From the NCBI GenBank assembly GCA_004143945.1, contig SEHB01000002.1:1-64000 (forward strand): a DNA stretch of 64,000 nucleotides. The letters run 5' to 3'. The notes under the pieces are model-generated. The model was not told the DNA's origin, searched no databases, and saw only the letters and a program-made list of their open reading frames with translations. Below are positions 29,395 to 38,605 of the stretch, piece by piece. Within the stretch, counting starts at the first letter, position 1. Every line of letters begins with the position of its first letter. The stretch comes from Lysobacteraceae bacterium (GTDB lineage Bacteria > Pseudomonadota > Gammaproteobacteria > Xanthomonadales > Rhodanobacteraceae). The translations under genes and the position numbers were made by a program.

Positions 29395-30261
29395 CTAGCC
29401 CACGCGCTTGAGCCGGATCAGCGCCGATATGTCCTCGCCCCCATGCCCCTGCGCGATCAGCTGCGCATAGTCGGCCAGCGATTTCTCGATCACCGAGCGA
29501 TCGGTACCCGCCGCGAGTGCGAGGCCGCGCACGATCGCGAGATCCTTGTGCAGCAGCGCGAGCTTGAACCCGACCGAGAATTCGTCGCGCAACATCGTGG
29601 CGCCGCGCTTGTCGAGGAACCAGTTGCCGGCGGCGCCGGCGGCGAGCGTCGGAAGCAGGCGCTCCGCGTCGAGTCCGAGCCGTTCCGACAGCGCGAGTCC
29701 CTCGCAGACCGCCTGCGCGATGCCCGCGACGAGCACCTGGTTCACGGCCTTGGTGTCCTGGCCGGCGCCGATCGCACCCATGTGGCTGATCTTCGCGGCA
29801 TAGCAATCGAGCACCGGGCGCACCTGCAGCAGCGCACCCTCGGCGCCGCCGACCATCACCGAGAGCGTGCCGTTGCGTGCGCCTTCGACGCCGCCCGAGA
29901 CCGGCGCATCGAGGAATCCGCAGCCGGTCGCGACGAGTCGTTCGTGCGCGGCGCGCGCGGTCACCGACGACACGGTCGAATGGTCGACGACGACGAGACC
30001 CGGCCGCGCGACCGCGGCGATCGCGCCGGCCAGTTCGAGCACGTCGCCGTCGGCCGATACGCAGAGCGCGACCACGTCGCAGGCCGCGACGACCTCGGCG
30101 AGCGACGCAGGCGCCGCCACGCCGAGCTCCCGCGCGGTCGCGACCGCCTTCTCGTGCGTGCGGTTCCAGACCGCCGCGAGCAGTCCCGCGCGCGCGACGT
30201 GCCCGGCCATCGGCCGACCCATCGCACCCAGGCCCACGAAACCGACCCTCGGTGTGTTCAT
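29395..30261 (-). CDS. 3-hydroxyisobutyrate dehydrogenase-like NAD(P) oxidoreductase
   Basis: Cytoplasmic member of the beta-hydroxyacid dehydrogenase family, which oxidises 3-hydroxy acids or reduces semialdehydes such as tartronate semialdehyde. The 288-residue protein has the Rossmann motif GFVGLGAMGRPMAG at residues 7-20. The substrate-site FLDAPVSGG lies near 120, and the catalytic Lys in QDTKAVNQ near 170. GGAG lies 6 nt before the ATG at 30261. It stands alone between the sugar dehydrogenases and speA, which gives no clear substrate hint. Confidence 0.85.
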   Translation of the reverse strand: MNTPRVGFVGLGAMGRPMAGHVARAGLLAAVWNRTHEKAVATARELGVAAPASLAEVVAACDVVALCVSADGDVLELAGAIAAVARPGLVVVDHSTVSSVTARAAHERLVATGCGFLDAPVSGGVEGARNGTLSVMVGGAEGALLQVRPVLDCYAAKISHMGAIGAGQDTKAVNQVLVAGIAQAVCEGLALSERLGLDAERLLPTLAAGAAGNWFLDKRGATMLRDEFSVGFKLALLHKDLAIVRGLALAAGTDRSVIEKSLADYAQLIAQGHGGEDISALIRLKRVG

Positions 30262-30457
30262 TCGAACTCCGCAAGCCATCCAGTGGAAGATTGAAACATC
30301 GAGCGCATGACGCTCGCGGCCGGAAGCGCTTCAGCTGCGCGTTGCTGCCTCGTCCGCTGCGCGCACCGTGCGCATGGGCTGCCTGGTCGCTGCGCCACGT
30401 GCTGGGTGTCCCATGTTCGAAGCCGTTCGTTCGCAAGCCGACTGCACCACCGCGCAT

Positions 30458-32341
30458 CTACTCGGCGAGATAGGTGTAACCGGTCAGGCCCTGCTCGAGC
30501 GCGGCCTCGAGTCGCGCCGCTTCCACCGCGTCGACGCCGGTCGCCGCGATCTTGTCGCGATAGGACGCGCGCAGCTTCGCGAGGTCGTAGCCGACGTAAT
30601 CGAGCATGAGGTCGGTGCTGTCACCGCGCCGATGGTGGGTGATCGCGTAGCCGTCGCCGTCGAGCTTCACGTTGATCGCGTCGGTGTCGCCGAACAGGTT
30701 GTGGATGTCGCCGAGCGTCTCCTGGTAGGCGCCGACCATGAACAGCCCGAGCCGGTATCGATCGCCGGCCCGCATCGAGTGCAACGGGACGCTCACGTCG
30801 ACGCCGTCCGCCTCGACGTAGAGGTCGATGCGCCCGTCCGAGTCGCAGGTGAGATCGGCCACCACGCCGCGCCGATCCGGCGCGCGGTCGAGCTGCGCGA
30901 TCGGCACGATCGGGAACACCTGGTCGATCGCCCAGACGTCGGGCGCGGATTCGAACACCGAGAAATTCACGAAGTACTTGTCGACCAGGGTCTGGTTGAG
31001 CTCGTCGAGCACCTGTCGATGCGCGCGTTCGTCGGGCTTGAGCCGCGCGCGCACCGCGTTGACGATCGCGTAATAGAGGTCGTCGAGCCGCGCGCGGTCC
31101 TCGAGTGACAGCTGGCCGAGCGAGTACAGCGAGTAGCCTTCCGCGAGCGTGTACTGCGCCTCGTGGTAGAGCTCGGTCGGCGGCGAGCGGTCGATCTCCG
31201 CATGCGCCTCGCGCAGGCGTCGCAACACCGCCGGTTCGTCCTGGCGTGGCGCGGGCACCGCGCCGGTCGGCGATTGCTCGACCTCGCTCACGTTGACGAC
31301 GAGCACCGCGTGATGGGCCGTCAGCGCGCGACCGGACTCGGTGAGCACGTGCGGCGCGGCGAGTCCGTTCGCGGCGCAGGCCTCGGCCAGCGCGCCGACC
31401 ACCGCCGATGCATACTCGTCGAGACCGTAGTTGATCGAGCAGTCCGAACGCGAGCGCGTGCCTTCGTAGTCGACGCCGAGGCCGCCGCCGACGTCCATGT
31501 GCGTGATCGGCAGGCCCATGCGCGACAGTTCGACGAAATAACGCACCGCCTCGCGCATGCCGTTCGCGATGTCGCGCACGTTCGACATCTGCGAACCCAT
31601 GTGGAAGTGCAGCAGCTTGAGCGCGTGCGAGAGCCCCGCCGCCTCCAGTTCCTCGAGCAGCGTGAGCAGCTGGCGCGGCGTCAGGCCGAACTTCGCCTTG
31701 TCGCCGCCGGAGTTCTGCCACTTGCCCGCGCCGAGGCTCTTGAGGCGCATGCGCACGCCGAGCAGCGGATCGACGCCGAGCGCTGCCGATTCCTCGATCA
31801 CGTGGCGCAGTTCCGACGGCTTCTCGATCACGATGAACACGTCGAGCCCGAGCTTGCGACCGATCAGCGCGAGCCGGATGTACTCGCGGTCCTTGTACCC
31901 GTTGCAGATCACGGTACTGCCGCGGCGCGCGAGCGCGAGCACGGCCATCAGCTCGGGCTTCGAGCCGGCCTCGAGGCCGAAACCTTCGCCCGCGGTCGCC
32001 GCGAGTTCGCCCGCGACGTTCTTCTGCTGGTTGACCTTGATCGGATACACGAGCGTGTAGCCACCGTCGTAGTCCCAGTCCGCCATCGCCTTCGCGAACG
32101 CGCGCTGCAGGCGCGCGCGGCGGTCATGCAGGATGTCGGCGAAGCGCACCAGCAGCGGCAGGCGCGAGCCCTGCGCGCAGGCCGCATCGACGATCGCGGG
32201 CAATGACAGCGCGGCACCATCGCCGCGGCGCGGGCGCACCAGCAGTGCGCCGTCCTCGCCGACGTCGAAATAGCCCTCGCTCCAGTGCGGGATCGCCCAC
32301 GCGTGGCGCGCGTCGTCCACGGTCCAGCGCTGCTCGGTCAC
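30458..32341 (-). CDS. speA: Biosynthetic arginine decarboxylase
   Basis: SpeA converts arginine to agmatine, the first step toward putrescine by this route, using pyridoxal phosphate. The 627-residue protein matches the usual length of about 630. The PLP lysine is K102 in YPIKVNQQ. The FGLEAGSKPEL, LHFHMGSQMSN and HMDVGGGLGVDYEG blocks are conserved. The GTG at 32341 begins the family N-terminus and has GGAG 8 nt upstream. It diverges from speE, forming a polyamine unit. Confidence 0.95.
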   Translation of the reverse strand: MTEQRWTVDDARHAWAIPHWSEGYFDVGEDGALLVRPRRGDGAALSLPAIVDAACAQGSRLPLLVRFADILHDRRARLQRAFAKAMADWDYDGGYTLVYPIKVNQQKNVAGELAATAGEGFGLEAGSKPELMAVLALARRGSTVICNGYKDREYIRLALIGRKLGLDVFIVIEKPSELRHVIEESAALGVDPLLGVRMRLKSLGAGKWQNSGGDKAKFGLTPRQLLTLLEELEAAGLSHALKLLHFHMGSQMSNVRDIANGMREAVRYFVELSRMGLPITHMDVGGGLGVDYEGTRSRSDCSINYGLDEYASAVVGALAEACAANGLAAPHVLTESGRALTAHHAVLVVNVSEVEQSPTGAVPAPRQDEPAVLRRLREAHAEIDRSPPTELYHEAQYTLAEGYSLYSLGQLSLEDRARLDDLYYAIVNAVRARLKPDERAHRQVLDELNQTLVDKYFVNFSVFESAPDVWAIDQVFPIVPIAQLDRAPDRRGVVADLTCDSDGRIDLYVEADGVDVSVPLHSMRAGDRYRLGLFMVGAYQETLGDIHNLFGDTDAINVKLDGDGYAITHHRRGDSTDLMLDYVGYDLAKLRASYRDKIAATGVDAVEAARLEAALEQGLTGYTYLAE

Positions 32342-32373
32342 CTTGCGTGCTCCCGTAGAGGCATGAACGGCAT

Positions 32374-32379
32374 AGTGTA
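32374..32379 (-). promoter_or_regulatory. -10 box upstream of speA
   Basis: The minus strand reads TACACT 33 nt before the speA GTG. A -35 hexamer is not obvious. Confidence 0.35.
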
Positions 32380-32422
32380 GCGAGCGCGGCGTTCCGCGTA
32401 TCGCCGCGCTGCGCGGACCGGC

Positions 32423-32428
32423 TACAAT
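32423..32428 (+). promoter_or_regulatory. -10 box upstream of speE
   Basis: TACAAT followed by CGCGCCC lies 50 nt before the speE ATG and about 45 nt from the divergent speA -10 box. No consensus -35 is seen. Confidence 0.4.
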
Positions 32429-32477
32429 CGCGCCCCCGCGCCGCACGCGCACCCCGACCCTCCGCAGGAAGCACGCG

Positions 32478-33350
32478 ATGTCCGCCCCCGACCAGCCCGA
32501 GAACGCGCAGACGTGGTTCACCGAGCAGCACGGCCGATCCGGGTCCTCGTTCGGCCTGCGCGTCACGCGGCGGCTGCACGCGGAGCAGACGCCGTTCCAG
32601 TCGATCGAGATCTACGAGACGACCGACTGGGGCAAGCTGATGGTCATCGACGGCTGCACGATGGTGTCCACGCGCGACAATTTCCTCTACCACGAGATGA
32701 TGTCGCACCCGGCGCTGTTCACGCATGCGCGCGCGAAGCGCGTGGTGATCATCGGCGGCGGCGACTGCGGCACGCTGCGCGAAGTGCTCAAGCACGAGGA
32801 AGTCGAGCACGCGGTGCAGGTCGAGATCGACGAACGCGTGACGCGCCTGGCCGAGCAGTACTTCCCGGAGCTGTGCGACTCCAACAACGATCCGCGCGCC
32901 GAGCTGCTGTTCATCGACGGCATCAAGTACATGGCCGAATGCGACCCGGAGTCGATCGACCTCGTGATCGTGGATTCGACCGATCCGGTGGGGCCGGCCG
33001 AAGGCCTGTTCAATGCGGCGTTCTACCAGAGTTGCCAGCGCGCGCTGCGCCCGAGCGGCATCCTCGTGCAGCAGAGCGAATCGCCGCTCGTGCACCTGGA
33101 CCTGATCAAGTCGATGCGCAGCGCGATGCGCGTGGCCGACTTCCAGTCGGTGCGCACGCTGACGTTCCCGCAGCCGATCTACCCGACCGGCTGGTGGAGC
33201 TGCACGATGGCGCGCAAGGGTGCGGACCTGTCCGGATTCCGCGAGCGCGGCGCGGCCACGCGCCAGTTCCACACGCGCTACTACAACGCCGAGATGCACA
33301 AGGCCGCGCTCGCGATGCCCGAATTCATGCGCGACGCGCTCGGAGACTGA
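32478..33350 (+). CDS. speE: Spermidine synthase
   Basis: SpeE transfers the aminopropyl group of decarboxylated SAM to putrescine. The 290-residue protein has the aminopropyltransferase pattern: Y71-H72 in LYHEMMSHPAL, the dcSAM-binding IIGGGDCGTLREVLKH at about 91-106 and the catalytic-site VDSTDP at 165-170. The ATG at 32478 starts after AGGAAGCACGCG. It is divergent from speA and converges on a small membrane protein gene 10 nt away. Confidence 0.94.
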   Translation: MSAPDQPENAQTWFTEQHGRSGSSFGLRVTRRLHAEQTPFQSIEIYETTDWGKLMVIDGCTMVSTRDNFLYHEMMSHPALFTHARAKRVVIIGGGDCGTLREVLKHEEVEHAVQVEIDERVTRLAEQYFPELCDSNNDPRAELLFIDGIKYMAECDPESIDLVIVDSTDPVGPAEGLFNAAFYQSCQRALRPSGILVQQSESPLVHLDLIKSMRSAMRVADFQSVRTLTFPQPIYPTGWWSCTMARKGADLSGFRERGAATRQFHTRYYNAEMHKAALAMPEFMRDALGD

Positions 33351-33360
33351 CGCCGCGCGG

Positions 33361-33669
33361 CTACTCGACGCCGCGCCGGCGCGGCAGGCGCCTGCTGCAC
33401 CAGACGTCGCAGCGATCGAGCAGGCGCGAGGCGGCCAGCGATTCCTCGCCGATCAGGAATGCGCCGAGCAGGATCACGAGCAGGCCGGGACCCGGCAGCA
33501 CCAGCATCGCGATGCCCATGACCACCGCGACCACGCCGAGCGAGATCACGAACACGCGGTGCCACACGCTGCGGTGATGCGCGCGATGGCGCGCATGGCG
33601 CGACTCGAAGCGCCGGCCCGGGGGGTCGGCGCGGAACAGGTCCCACTGGGCGCGCAGGCGTTTGAACAT
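33361..33669 (-). CDS. Small membrane protein with a PGPG motif
   Basis: A 102-residue predicted inner-membrane protein of unknown function. After a very basic N-terminus (about residues 1-35) comes a hydrophobic stretch at about 37-72 interrupted by LVLPGPGLLVILLG. The PGPG turn between two membrane helices is the hallmark of the family of putative PGPGW membrane proteins. The C-terminus is basic. The start at 33669 gives the shortest credible N-terminus. Confidence 0.7.
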   Translation of the reverse strand: MFKRLRAQWDLFRADPPGRRFESRHARHRAHHRSVWHRVFVISLGVVAVVMGIAMLVLPGPGLLVILLGAFLIGEESLAASRLLDRCDVWCSRRLPRRRGVE

Positions 33670-33733
33670 CCGAATCTTCCGTCAGGCCGGGTGTCGCGGC
33701 GCGAGTCTGCCGAGCCGGTGCTGAACGCCAGCG

Positions 33734-34489
33734 TCAGCGCAGCGCGCCGCGCGCGCGCCATCGGTAGGCGAGCTCCCCCGCCCATTCATGCAGCACCGCT
33801 TCGCTGCGCGCGATCGCGCCGCCGCCGGGTAGCAGGTCGGTCCAGCCCGCGAACTGCGCTGCGCGTCGGTCCACCGGGAATGCGCAGGGCTCGAATCCCG
33901 CCGCGCGGAACGCGAGCAGCGCGCGCGGCAGGTGCAGCGCCGAGGTGACCAGCCCGATGCGCGCGGGCAATCGAGGCTCAAGCGCACGCACGAATTCGGC
34001 GTTCTGCCAGGTCGTCAGCGAACGTCCCTCGACACGGATCGCGGGCGCGGGCACGCCGAGGCGCTCGGCGAAGTGGGCCATCTGCTCGCTGACCACCGCG
34101 TCGCGATGGCGCCCGCCACTGATCACGAGCTGCGCGCCGGGCAGCCGCCGGAACCGCTCGACCGCGCCGAGCGTGCGCTGCAGGCTCGACTCCCCGAGCG
34201 CACCCGGATCATCGATCCCTTGCGCATCCCGGCGCAGTCCGCCGGCGAGCAGCACGACCGCCGCGGGCGGGTCGCGCTCGCAAGCGGGATCAACGGCGAC
34301 GCGCTGCTCCTGCACGCGCAGCAGCAGGTTCGCCCCGAACGGCGTCGCCAGCACGAAGCAGGCTGCCCATGCGACGACCATCACGCGCAGCAGCCAGCGC
34401 GGCAGTCGGCCGCGCGCGGTCCATGCGAGCGCGGCGAGCAGCAGCGCGCAGCCGAGCGGTGACAGGAACGTGTCGACGAGTTCGCGCAT
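33734..34489 (-). CDS. DUF218 (YdcF/ElyC-like) membrane protein
   Basis: Predicted inner-membrane protein of the DUF218 family, to which ElyC and SanA belong; these influence envelope biogenesis, but the reaction is unknown. The 251-residue product has two N-terminal membrane helices (about 10-27 and 36-54). The DUF218 domain follows, with AVVLLAGGLRRD, LVISGGRHRD, EGRSLTTWQNAEF and LVTSALHLPRALLAF. GGAG lies 6 nt before the ATG at 34489, preferred over a longer start at 34543. Confidence 0.82.
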   Translation of the reverse strand: MRELVDTFLSPLGCALLLAALAWTARGRLPRWLLRVMVVAWAACFVLATPFGANLLLRVQEQRVAVDPACERDPPAAVVLLAGGLRRDAQGIDDPGALGESSLQRTLGAVERFRRLPGAQLVISGGRHRDAVVSEQMAHFAERLGVPAPAIRVEGRSLTTWQNAEFVRALEPRLPARIGLVTSALHLPRALLAFRAAGFEPCAFPVDRRAAQFAGWTDLLPGGGAIARSEAVLHEWAGELAYRWRARGALR

Positions 34490-34607
34490 CCAGATCTCCG
34501 CGGGCGGGGGCGCACGCGTTCGATCGCGCGTGTCGCGCGCCAAGCTTAGCCGGCGCGCGGCGCTGCGCGCGATCCTCCCTGCGGCTGTCCGCAGCGCGTG
34601 CGCGGCG

Positions 34608-34613
34608 TATGCT
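34608..34613 (+). promoter_or_regulatory. Possible -10 box upstream of ggt
   Basis: TATGCT lies 25 nt before the ggt ATG. The -35 region is not recognisable, so this is weak. Confidence 0.3.
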
Positions 34614-34638
34614 TCGGCTTTCGCCCCTGGAGGCCACC

Positions 34639-36336
34639 ATGCGCCGGATCCTGCTCGCGCTCGCGATGATGTTCGTCCCGCTCGTCGCCGGCGCCGGTGA
34701 CCGCATCACCGGCAAGTCGTTCGCGACGCGCTCGGAAGTGTTCGCCGCGCAGGGCATGGTCGCGACCTCGCACCCGCTCGCGACCCAGGTCGGCCTCGAC
34801 GTGCTCAAGGCCGGCGGCAGCGCGGTCGACGCGGCGATCGCCGCGAACGCGGCGCTCGGCCTCATGGAACCGGTGTCGAACGGGATCGGCGGCGACCTCT
34901 TCGCGATCGTCTGGGACGCGCGCACGAAGAAGCTGCATGGCTACAACGGATCGGGGCGCTCGCCGAACGCGCTGACGCTGGCCTGGTTCCGCGACAACGG
35001 TTACGACGCGATCCCGTCGCACGGGCCGCTGCCGGTCAGCGTCCCGGGCGCGGTCGACGGCTGGTTCGCGCTGCACCAGCGCTTCGGCAAGCTGCCGATG
35101 AAGGCGATCCTCGCGCCGACGATCGCGTATGCGCGCCAAGGTTTCCCGGTCACCGAATTGATCGCGTACTACTGGGCGCTGTCGGTGCCGCGGCTGTCGA
35201 AGTTCGCGGGATTCGCCGAACAGTTCACGCTGGACGGACGCGCGCCAGCCAGGGGCGAAATCTGGAAGAACCCGAACCTCGCGCGCACGCTCGAAGCGAT
35301 CGCGACCGGCGGTCGCGACGCGTTCTACAAGGGCCGCATCGCGCGCACGATCGCCGACTACATGAAGGCCGAGGGCGGCTTCCTCGCTTACGAGGATCTC
35401 GCCGGCCACGCGGGCGAATGGGTCGAGCCGATGTCGACGAACTACCGCGGTTACGATGTCTGGGAACTGCCTCCGAACGGCCAGGGCCTCGCCGCGCTGC
35501 AGATGCTCAACATCCTCGAAGGCTACGACTTCTCGAAGATCGCGTTCGGCAGCGCCGAGCACGTGCACCTGCTGGTCGAGGCGAAGAAGCTCGCGTTCGA
35601 GGACCGCGCGAAGTTCTATGCCGATCCCGCGTTCGCGCAGGCGCCGCTCGAGTGGCTCGTGTCCAAGCCGTACGCGGCCGAGCGCCGCGCGCTGATTTCG
35701 CGCGACACGGCACTGAAGGCGGTCGAGCCCGGCACGCACAAGCTCGATGGCGACACGATCTACCTGACCACCGCCGACCGCTGGGGCAACATGGTCTCGC
35801 TGATCCAGTCCAACTACCGCGGCATGGGCTCGGGGATGACGCCGCCGGGCCTCGGCTTCATCCTGCAGGACCGCGGCGAGCTGTTCGTGCTCGCGGAAGG
35901 CCATGCGAACACCTACGCGCCGGGCAAGCGTCCGTTCCACACGATCATCCCGGCGTTCATCACGAAGGACGGCGCGCCCTGGGTCAGCTTCGGCGTGATG
36001 GGCGGCGACATGCAGCCGCAGGGCCACGTGCAGATCGTGATGAACCTCGTCGACTTCGGCATGAACCTGCAGGAAGCCGGCGACGCGCCGCGCATCCAGC
36101 ACGAGGGCTCGACCTCGCCCGAAGGCCAGGCCGCACCGATGGCCGACGGCGGCTGGGTCGACCTCGAATCGGGTTTCGACTACGCAACCGTGCGCGCCCT
36201 GATGCAGAAAGGCCACTCGGTGCGTTACGCGAACGGGCCGTACGGCGGCTACCAGGCGATCGCGCGCGATCCGCGCACCGGCGTCTACGCGGGCGCTTCC
36301 GAGGGTCGCAAGGACGGGCAGGCCGCGGGGTACTGA
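34639..36336 (+). CDS. ggt: Gamma-glutamyltransferase family protein
   Basis: Exported Ntn-hydrolase that cleaves gamma-glutamyl bonds, as in glutathione, or acts as a related acylase. The 565-residue protein has a signal peptide (about 1-18). HPLATQVGLDVLKAGGSAVDA and EPVSNGIGGDLF form the N-terminal part. The self-processing site aligns to T373 in GDTIYLTTADRWGN. In E. coli the equivalent segment reads TTHYSVVD, so this belongs to the divergent branch. GGAGG upstream fixes the ATG at 34639. It converges on the next gene with 2 nt between stops. Confidence 0.88.
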   Translation: MRRILLALAMMFVPLVAGAGDRITGKSFATRSEVFAAQGMVATSHPLATQVGLDVLKAGGSAVDAAIAANAALGLMEPVSNGIGGDLFAIVWDARTKKLHGYNGSGRSPNALTLAWFRDNGYDAIPSHGPLPVSVPGAVDGWFALHQRFGKLPMKAILAPTIAYARQGFPVTELIAYYWALSVPRLSKFAGFAEQFTLDGRAPARGEIWKNPNLARTLEAIATGGRDAFYKGRIARTIADYMKAEGGFLAYEDLAGHAGEWVEPMSTNYRGYDVWELPPNGQGLAALQMLNILEGYDFSKIAFGSAEHVHLLVEAKKLAFEDRAKFYADPAFAQAPLEWLVSKPYAAERRALISRDTALKAVEPGTHKLDGDTIYLTTADRWGNMVSLIQSNYRGMGSGMTPPGLGFILQDRGELFVLAEGHANTYAPGKRPFHTIIPAFITKDGAPWVSFGVMGGDMQPQGHVQIVMNLVDFGMNLQEAGDAPRIQHEGSTSPEGQAAPMADGGWVDLESGFDYATVRALMQKGHSVRYANGPYGGYQAIARDPRTGVYAGASEGRKDGQAAGY

Positions 36337-36338
36337 AG

Positions 36339-37736
36339 TCAGCGATCGTAACCGTTCGCGAAAAGGTCGTCCGCGAAGGGGCCGGTCAGCTTGTAGAGGG
36401 TCCAGGTCTGGTCGTCCGCAGCGGCCACCGTCATCGATCCGAGGAACAGGCTGCCGTCCGCGACCTGCACGAGTGACTGCGGCGCGTTCTCGATGGATCC
36501 GGGTGTCGCGATGTCGACCCGCCACAGCACGTCGCCACTCGCCGGATCGGTGGCGAGGGCGTGGATCGTCCGGGTGCCTGCGCTTTCCGACGTCGCGGCG
36601 AGCAACATTTCGCCACCGGTCGCGGGCCACGCCCATCGAATGTCGCCCGGAGGGCCGATTCCGGGGAATTGGAACTCCGCCAGCTGGGAACCCGACTGCA
36701 CATCGATGGATCGAACCAGCGGGATGTCGCCTGCGGCGCCAGGCGTCGAGCCCGCCAGGAGAATGCGATCGGGCGCGGTCACGGCAATCGATCGGAAGAA
36801 CATGTCGTCGTGCCACGCGTGCCAGCGAATCGCGCCGTCCTCTCCATCGATCAGATACAGCTGCGGTTGCGCGACGGACAGGTGCGTGAATACGGCGAGG
36901 TCGCCACCCTGCAGGAGGTGAAAGCTCTGCAAGTGACCGTCCCCGAAATCATGCGCGGTCGTGACCAGCCTGCGCTCCCAGGACACCGCGCCGGTCGCCG
37001 ACGCGAACTTCGCGATACGTGTTCCCCGCACCGCAGGCGACGGTTCGAAATCCACGAAGAATCCGGCGGACACCGGATTTCCGTCCTGGCCCAGGACGAT
37101 CTTGTAGTCGTCCCATGTGCTCTGGGCATCCGCGAATGCGGTCGACCACAGCAGGGATCCGGAGGAACCCGAATACTTCGCCACGACCTGTCCAGCATGG
37201 GCTGCGCCCGTATGCGTGACGTAGGCATCGCCGCCCGCGTCCAGCGCGACATCGAAACCTGAACCCGCGACGCCTGAGCCGACGCGCCAGATGACATCGC
37301 CGGTGGATCCATCCAGCTTGAGCAACAGCAGCTCGACGCTTCCGGACTCCCCACGCACGGTGCCCGTTGCGAGGACGTCTCCGGAGGCATCCACGGCGAT
37401 GCGCGCGATGCGCCCTTCCGGGAGCCCCTCGCTTTCGAGGGACCAGTGCCACAGGAGGCGTCCATCACGCGTCGCCAGCTTCGCGATGTAAGGCGTGATG
37501 TCGGTATTCCAGGGTGACGGGGAGAGCATGGCCGCCCCCGGCAACACGAAACCCGGCTCCCCCTTGTCGCATCGGGCCATGGTGGCCGAAGGCATGTCGA
37601 AGCCCGGTCGCTCGTCGAGGAACGCGTAGGCCTGGTTGCCGAACTCCGCCAGGATGGGGGTCCGCCAGACAACGGACTGGGCATGCGCGATGCCGGTCGC
37701 CAGGCCGAGCATCCAAAGCAGTCGCACTGTTCTCAT
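36339..37736 (-). CDS. Secreted beta-propeller protein with FANGYD tail
   Basis: Exported protein of unknown function, 465 residues, with a clear signal peptide (about 1-19, ending GIAHA). The body is a chain of PQQ-like propeller repeats, with recurring LLWHWSLES, GDVIWRVGS, SLLWSTAF and GDVLWRVDI strand motifs. No PQQ or metal ligands are identified. It ends DDLFANGYDR, resembling the tags of other secreted proteins here. Start codons at 37748 and 37760 are also in frame; 37736 is chosen for its GGA and compact signal. Codon use looks less GC-extreme than that of neighbouring genes. Confidence 0.75.
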   Translation of the reverse strand: MRTVRLLWMLGLATGIAHAQSVVWRTPILAEFGNQAYAFLDERPGFDMPSATMARCDKGEPGFVLPGAAMLSPSPWNTDITPYIAKLATRDGRLLWHWSLESEGLPEGRIARIAVDASGDVLATGTVRGESGSVELLLLKLDGSTGDVIWRVGSGVAGSGFDVALDAGGDAYVTHTGAAHAGQVVAKYSGSSGSLLWSTAFADAQSTWDDYKIVLGQDGNPVSAGFFVDFEPSPAVRGTRIAKFASATGAVSWERRLVTTAHDFGDGHLQSFHLLQGGDLAVFTHLSVAQPQLYLIDGEDGAIRWHAWHDDMFFRSIAVTAPDRILLAGSTPGAAGDIPLVRSIDVQSGSQLAEFQFPGIGPPGDIRWAWPATGGEMLLAATSESAGTRTIHALATDPASGDVLWRVDIATPGSIENAPQSLVQVADGSLFLGSMTVAAADDQTWTLYKLTGPFADDLFANGYDR

Positions 37737-37849
37737 CACGCGTTCCATCCGGATCGGCACGCAGCGATGGTACGCCTGCGGCGGGTGAACTTGCAGTCCG
37801 AGGCGAGCGGTGTACCCTTCGGTGCACTTTGCGTACCGGCGGAGGCGTC

Positions 37850-38482
37850 ATGCTCAAGGTCCTGGTGGCGAGTTCGAAAGGCGGCGCGGGCAAGAGCACG
37901 ATCGCGACCAATCTCGCCGCGCACTACGCGGTCAAGGGCCGCAACACCGTGCTCGTCGACGCCGACCGCCAGGGCTCCGCGCTGCGCTGGAGCGAAAAGC
38001 GCGCCGCGCACGCGAACGCGGTGCTCGGCGTCCCCGGGCTGCGCCGCGACTGGGTCAGGCACGTACCCGACGATGCGGAGCGCGTCATCATCGACAGTGC
38101 CGCCGGCGTCCGCGCCGCTGAAGTGGCCGACTACCTCGAGCACATCGACGCGATCGTGGTGCCGGTGCTGCCGTCCGCGATCGACCTCGAGGCGACCCAG
38201 CCGTTCCTCGCCGAACTCGTCGAACTCCCGCGCATCAAGCGCGGCAAGGTCGCGGTCGGGCTGGTCGCGAACCGGCTCAAGCCCTGGACCCATGCGTCCC
38301 AGCTCGCGATCGAGGAGATCAGGGCGTTTCCATTCCCGCTGGTCGCCGAATTGCGCGACACGCAGGGCTACGTGCTCGCCAATGCGCTCGGCAAGAGCAT
38401 CTTCGACTACCACTCCGAACAGGTGCGCTCGCACCAGGACGACTGGAAGGGCCTGCTGCGCTGGCTCAAGAAGCTCGCGTAA
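37850..38482 (+). CDS. ParA-family ATPase
   Basis: A 210-residue deviant-Walker P-loop ATPase of the ParA/MinD class, which positions DNA or protein cargo. The Walker A motif KGGAGKST spans residues 10-17, VDADRQGSALRW contains the switch I region and IIDSAAGV the Walker B segment. GGAGG lies 4 nt before the ATG at 37850. There is no ParB gene beside it, so it is an orphan whose cargo is unknown. Its small size is typical of solitary ParA proteins. Confidence 0.88.
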   Translation: MLKVLVASSKGGAGKSTIATNLAAHYAVKGRNTVLVDADRQGSALRWSEKRAAHANAVLGVPGLRRDWVRHVPDDAERVIIDSAAGVRAAEVADYLEHIDAIVVPVLPSAIDLEATQPFLAELVELPRIKRGKVAVGLVANRLKPWTHASQLAIEEIRAFPFPLVAELRDTQGYVLANALGKSIFDYHSEQVRSHQDDWKGLLRWLKKLA

Positions 38483-38605
38483 ACGCGCGGGCATCGCGCT
38501 CACAGGAATTTGCACGGACTTTGCAGGCCCGGTGCAAACGCGGTGCCCGCCACGCGTTCCAATGCAGTGCGGCCGACATGGCCGCGCTTCCTGGAAATCG
38601 CCCCC

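Noticed and set aside
27479-30457. A 992-codon frame joining the second sugar dehydrogenase with upstream sequence
   Set aside because: The segment upstream of 29263 is out-of-frame shadow of the 3-hydroxyisobutyrate-dehydrogenase-like gene; a signal peptide and ribosome site mark 29263 as the start.
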